64,000 bases of DNA from an uncultured Chitinophagaceae bacterium. GTDB taxonomy: Bacteria; Bacteroidota; Bacteroidia; Chitinophagales; Chitinophagaceae. Location: the NCBI GenBank assembly GCA_937862815.1, contig CALMED010000017.1, forward strand, positions 29,622 through 93,621, written 5' to 3'. Under the pieces are notes generated by a model, which did no database searches, was not told the DNA's origin, and worked only from the letters and a program-made list of their open reading frames with translations. A program made the position numbers and the translations under genes. Positions 62,455 through 64,000 of this stretch are shown piece after piece. Position 1 is the first letter of the stretch, and the number at the start of each line of letters is the position of its first letter.

Positions 62455-63564
62455 ATGTGCACCTATTCCACCGACCTGCTGTACCAGCTGGCGCTCACGC
62501 AGGTCCCCCATATCGGGCCCGTACAGGCCCGCCTCCTCCTCGAGCAGTTCGACACCGCCGAAGCCGTGTTCCGTGCCCGCCGCGGCGACCTCGAACGCAT
62601 TGAAGGCATCGGCACCGTGCGGGCCGCCTCCATTAAATCCTTCGACCGTTTTGCGGAACAGGAAGCCGAGATCCGTTTCCTGGAGCAGCGCCGCATCACA
62701 CCCCTCTTCCTCCGCGACCCGTCCTATCCGCGCCGGTTGCTGCACTGCTACGACCCGCCCACCCTGCTGTTTTACCGGGGTACGGCCGACCTCAACGCCG
62801 CCCGGGTGCTGGCCTTCATCGGCACCCGCAACAATACGGCCTACGGCAAAGAGCTGGTGCAGCAGCTGATGACCGAGCTAAAGAGCTATGCCCCGCTGGT
62901 GATAAGCGGACTGGCCTACGGTATTGACGCGCTGGCCCACCGCCAGGCCCTGCAGCAGCAACTCCCCACCGTTGGGGTGCTGGCACACGGCCTCGACCGC
63001 CTCTACCCCGCGGCCCACAGCCACCTCGCCCGGGAGATGCTCAACGGGGACGGAGGACTGCTCACCGAGTTCCGCAGCGGCACGGAACCCGACCGCCACC
63101 ACTTCCCCACCCGCAACCGCGTGGTGGCGGGCCTCTGCGACGCCGTGGTGGTGGTGGAGACGGGCTGCAAGGGCGGCAGCATGATCACCGCCCACCTGGC
63201 GCACGGCTACCACCGCGACGTGTTTGCCCTCCCGGGCCGCACCACCGACCGGGCCAGCGAAGGATGCCTGGCGCTGATCCAGCGACAGCAAGCCACCCTC
63301 GTTACCAGCGGCGGGGACATCGCCCGGCAGCTGGGCTGGGACGAGCCGCCGGTGAAACAACGCCCGCAGCGCACGCTTTTTCCCGAATTAAGTCCGGATG
63401 AAAAAGTAGTGGCCGATGTACTGCAGGAAGTAGCCGTACTGCACATCGACGAACTCCACCACCGCTGCTCCCTGCCGCATAGCCGGGTGGCCGCCGCCCT
63501 GCTCTCACTCGAGTTGCAGGGGCTGGTGGAATGTTTACCGGGGAAGTGTTACAGGTGGACGTAA
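62455..63564 (+). CDS. dprA: DNA-processing protein DprA (Smf)
   Basis: Loads RecA onto incoming single-stranded DNA in natural transformation. 369 residues; N-terminal helix-hairpin-helix/SAM region (1-60), Rossmann-like core with FIGTRNNTAYG, SGLAYGIDALAHRQAL, TEFRSGTEPDRHHFPTRNR and ETGCKGGSMITA, and a C-terminal winged-helix DML1-like domain (about 300-369). Start ATG 62455. Complete. No com genes adjacent, though a ComEA-like motif occurs in the barrel protein at 56-58 kb. Confidence 0.94.
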   Translation: MCTYSTDLLYQLALTQVPHIGPVQARLLLEQFDTAEAVFRARRGDLERIEGIGTVRAASIKSFDRFAEQEAEIRFLEQRRITPLFLRDPSYPRRLLHCYDPPTLLFYRGTADLNAARVLAFIGTRNNTAYGKELVQQLMTELKSYAPLVISGLAYGIDALAHRQALQQQLPTVGVLAHGLDRLYPAAHSHLAREMLNGDGGLLTEFRSGTEPDRHHFPTRNRVVAGLCDAVVVVETGCKGGSMITAHLAHGYHRDVFALPGRTTDRASEGCLALIQRQQATLVTSGGDIARQLGWDEPPVKQRPQRTLFPELSPDEKVVADVLQEVAVLHIDELHHRCSLPHSRVAAALLSLELQGLVECLPGKCYRWT

Positions 63565-63693
63565 TTATTAATGTGGAAATGTGTAAATGTGCTGATGTGT
63601 AAATGGGGGCGTTCGTTACCCCGCCAGCGGTTATCAACCCTGGCGGCGGGTATGTCGGAGAAGGGGCATCAGGTGACAGAAAAATAATAAAAA
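63565..63693. other. Non-coding, low-complexity stretch
   Basis: After dprA comes a TGTGTAAATG-type low-complexity run (two TGTGTAAATG units, about 63580-63605) and a CCGCCAG/CTGGCGG inverted repeat (63621-63627 and 63640-63646). No gene, no T run, so not a clear terminator. Confidence 0.45.
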
Positions 63694-63815
63694 AACGTCA
63701 TCCTGAGCAAGAGCGAAGGATCTCATCCGGTAAGCAGGTTCTAAGAACCATTTTTTAGAAGCAGCAACCTCTTCGTAGCAAAAGATCCTTCGGGCAGAGC
63801 CCTCAGGATGACGTT
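63694..63815. repeat. Palindromic intergenic repeat, copy 1
   Basis: 122-nt element whose ends AACGTCATCCTGAG (63694-63707) and CTCAGGATGACGTT (63802-63815) are exact inverted repeats; further inside CGAAGGATCT (63716-63725) pairs with AGATCCTTCG (63783-63792), and GGTTCTAAGAACC (63737-63749) is itself palindromic. The whole can fold into a long hairpin. The motif TCATCCTGAGC...GAAGGATCT belongs to a class of short intergenic repeats found in many bacterial phyla. Confidence 0.85.
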
Positions 63816-63884
63816 AAGGTTGGAGCGCAGGCTCCGGCCGTAGTTCGGTGGAGTGACATCAGGTGGGAAAAATAAAAAAAAAGT

Positions 63885-64000
63885 AACGTCATGCTGAGCG
63901 GAAGCGAAGCACCCCACCAGGTGAGTGGGGTCTAAGAAACATTGCTTAGAAGCAGCAACCTCTTCGTAGCAAAAGATCCTTCGGGCAGAGCCCTCAGGAT
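63885..64000. repeat. Palindromic intergenic repeat, copy 2 (cut by window end)
   Basis: Second copy, 191 bp downstream in the same orientation. Its last 55 nt (63946-64000) are identical to 63755-63809 of copy 1, while the left half has diverged: AACGTCATGCTGAG (63885-63898) and a separate ACCCCAC/GTGGGGT hairpin replace copy 1 sequence. Both copies are preceded by CATCAGGTG and an A/T-rich run. The right end lies beyond the window. Confidence 0.85.

Noticed and set aside
63565..63620. A CRISPR array in the TGTGTAAATG low-complexity run
   Set aside because: Units are short, irregular and unspaced, with no cas genes.
63694..64000. The palindromic repeats as an insertion sequence
   Set aside because: No transposase frame is present; the elements are about 120 nt and non-coding.

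Overview
The window reads as a chromosomal segment of a Bacteroidota bacterium, most likely of the class Chitinophagia (family Chitinophagaceae is my best guess; this is inference, as no 16S is present). The support is a type IX secretion (T9SS) gene set (PorU/PorV-like pair, PorE-like lipoprotein, a cargo protein with a C-terminal sorting domain), promoters of the Bacteroidota type (TTTG, 19-20 nt, TAnnTTTG), almost no Shine-Dalgarno sequences except one in front of rpsU, a long IspH, a CcmB/CcmC/CcmD-like heme export cluster, and tRNAs without an encoded CCA end. It is a housekeeping region: no prophage, insertion sequence, CRISPR array or defence island was seen.

Layout. 1-4.0 kb, minus strand: a partial membrane-anchored papain-like peptidase, lysA, scpB and an isolated atpG. 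4.2-9.6 kb, minus strand: the classical translation block, read as tRNA-Thr, tRNA-Tyr, tRNA-Gly, tRNA-Thr, tufA, tRNA-Trp, secE, nusG (terminator), then rplK, rplA, rplJ, rplL (terminator). rpoB and rpoC do not follow rplL and atpA does not precede atpG, so two usually conserved neighbourhoods are broken at about 4.0-4.2 kb. 9.7-11.4 kb: hpf, xerC and rpsU. 11.5-13.2 kb: ribE and a membrane glycosyltransferase. 13.2-20 kb: a non-coding stretch, then a PorV2/PorU2-like pair. 20.2-26.5 kb: tyrS, divergent cyanophycinase and cyanophycin synthetase genes, an MFS exporter and tRNA-Gln.

26.6-34 kb is one minus-strand sugar-nucleotide cassette (aminotransferase, ugd, UDP-xylose synthase, UDP-HexNAc dehydrogenase, rfbB, rfbC, rfbD) making precursors for surface polysaccharide; rfbA and all transferases are elsewhere. 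34-38.4 kb: Kdo transferase, a conserved hypothetical gene, thymidine kinase, Na/Pi cotransporter. 38.5-43.4 kb: ccmB, ccmC, ccmD-like, glutamate dehydrogenase and a DegP/HtrA protease. 43.4-48.7 kb: a GH13 amylase, ispH, a T9SS cargo protein, cmk. 48.7-55.8 kb: clpC, a STAS protein, rnz, an esterase, dapA, accA. 55.9-63.6 kb: a pair of outer-membrane barrel proteins, folD-queE, a PorE-like OmpA lipoprotein and dprA. The last 430 bases are non-coding and carry two direct copies, 191 bp apart, of a palindromic intergenic repeat.

Together the genes cover translation, cell envelope precursors, T9SS secretion, amino-acid synthesis (lysine via dapA and lysA) and nitrogen storage. The most interesting points are the single strong Shine-Dalgarno at rpsU, the rplL/atpG junction, the palindromic repeats, the PorU2/PorV2 pair and the cyanophycin pair.
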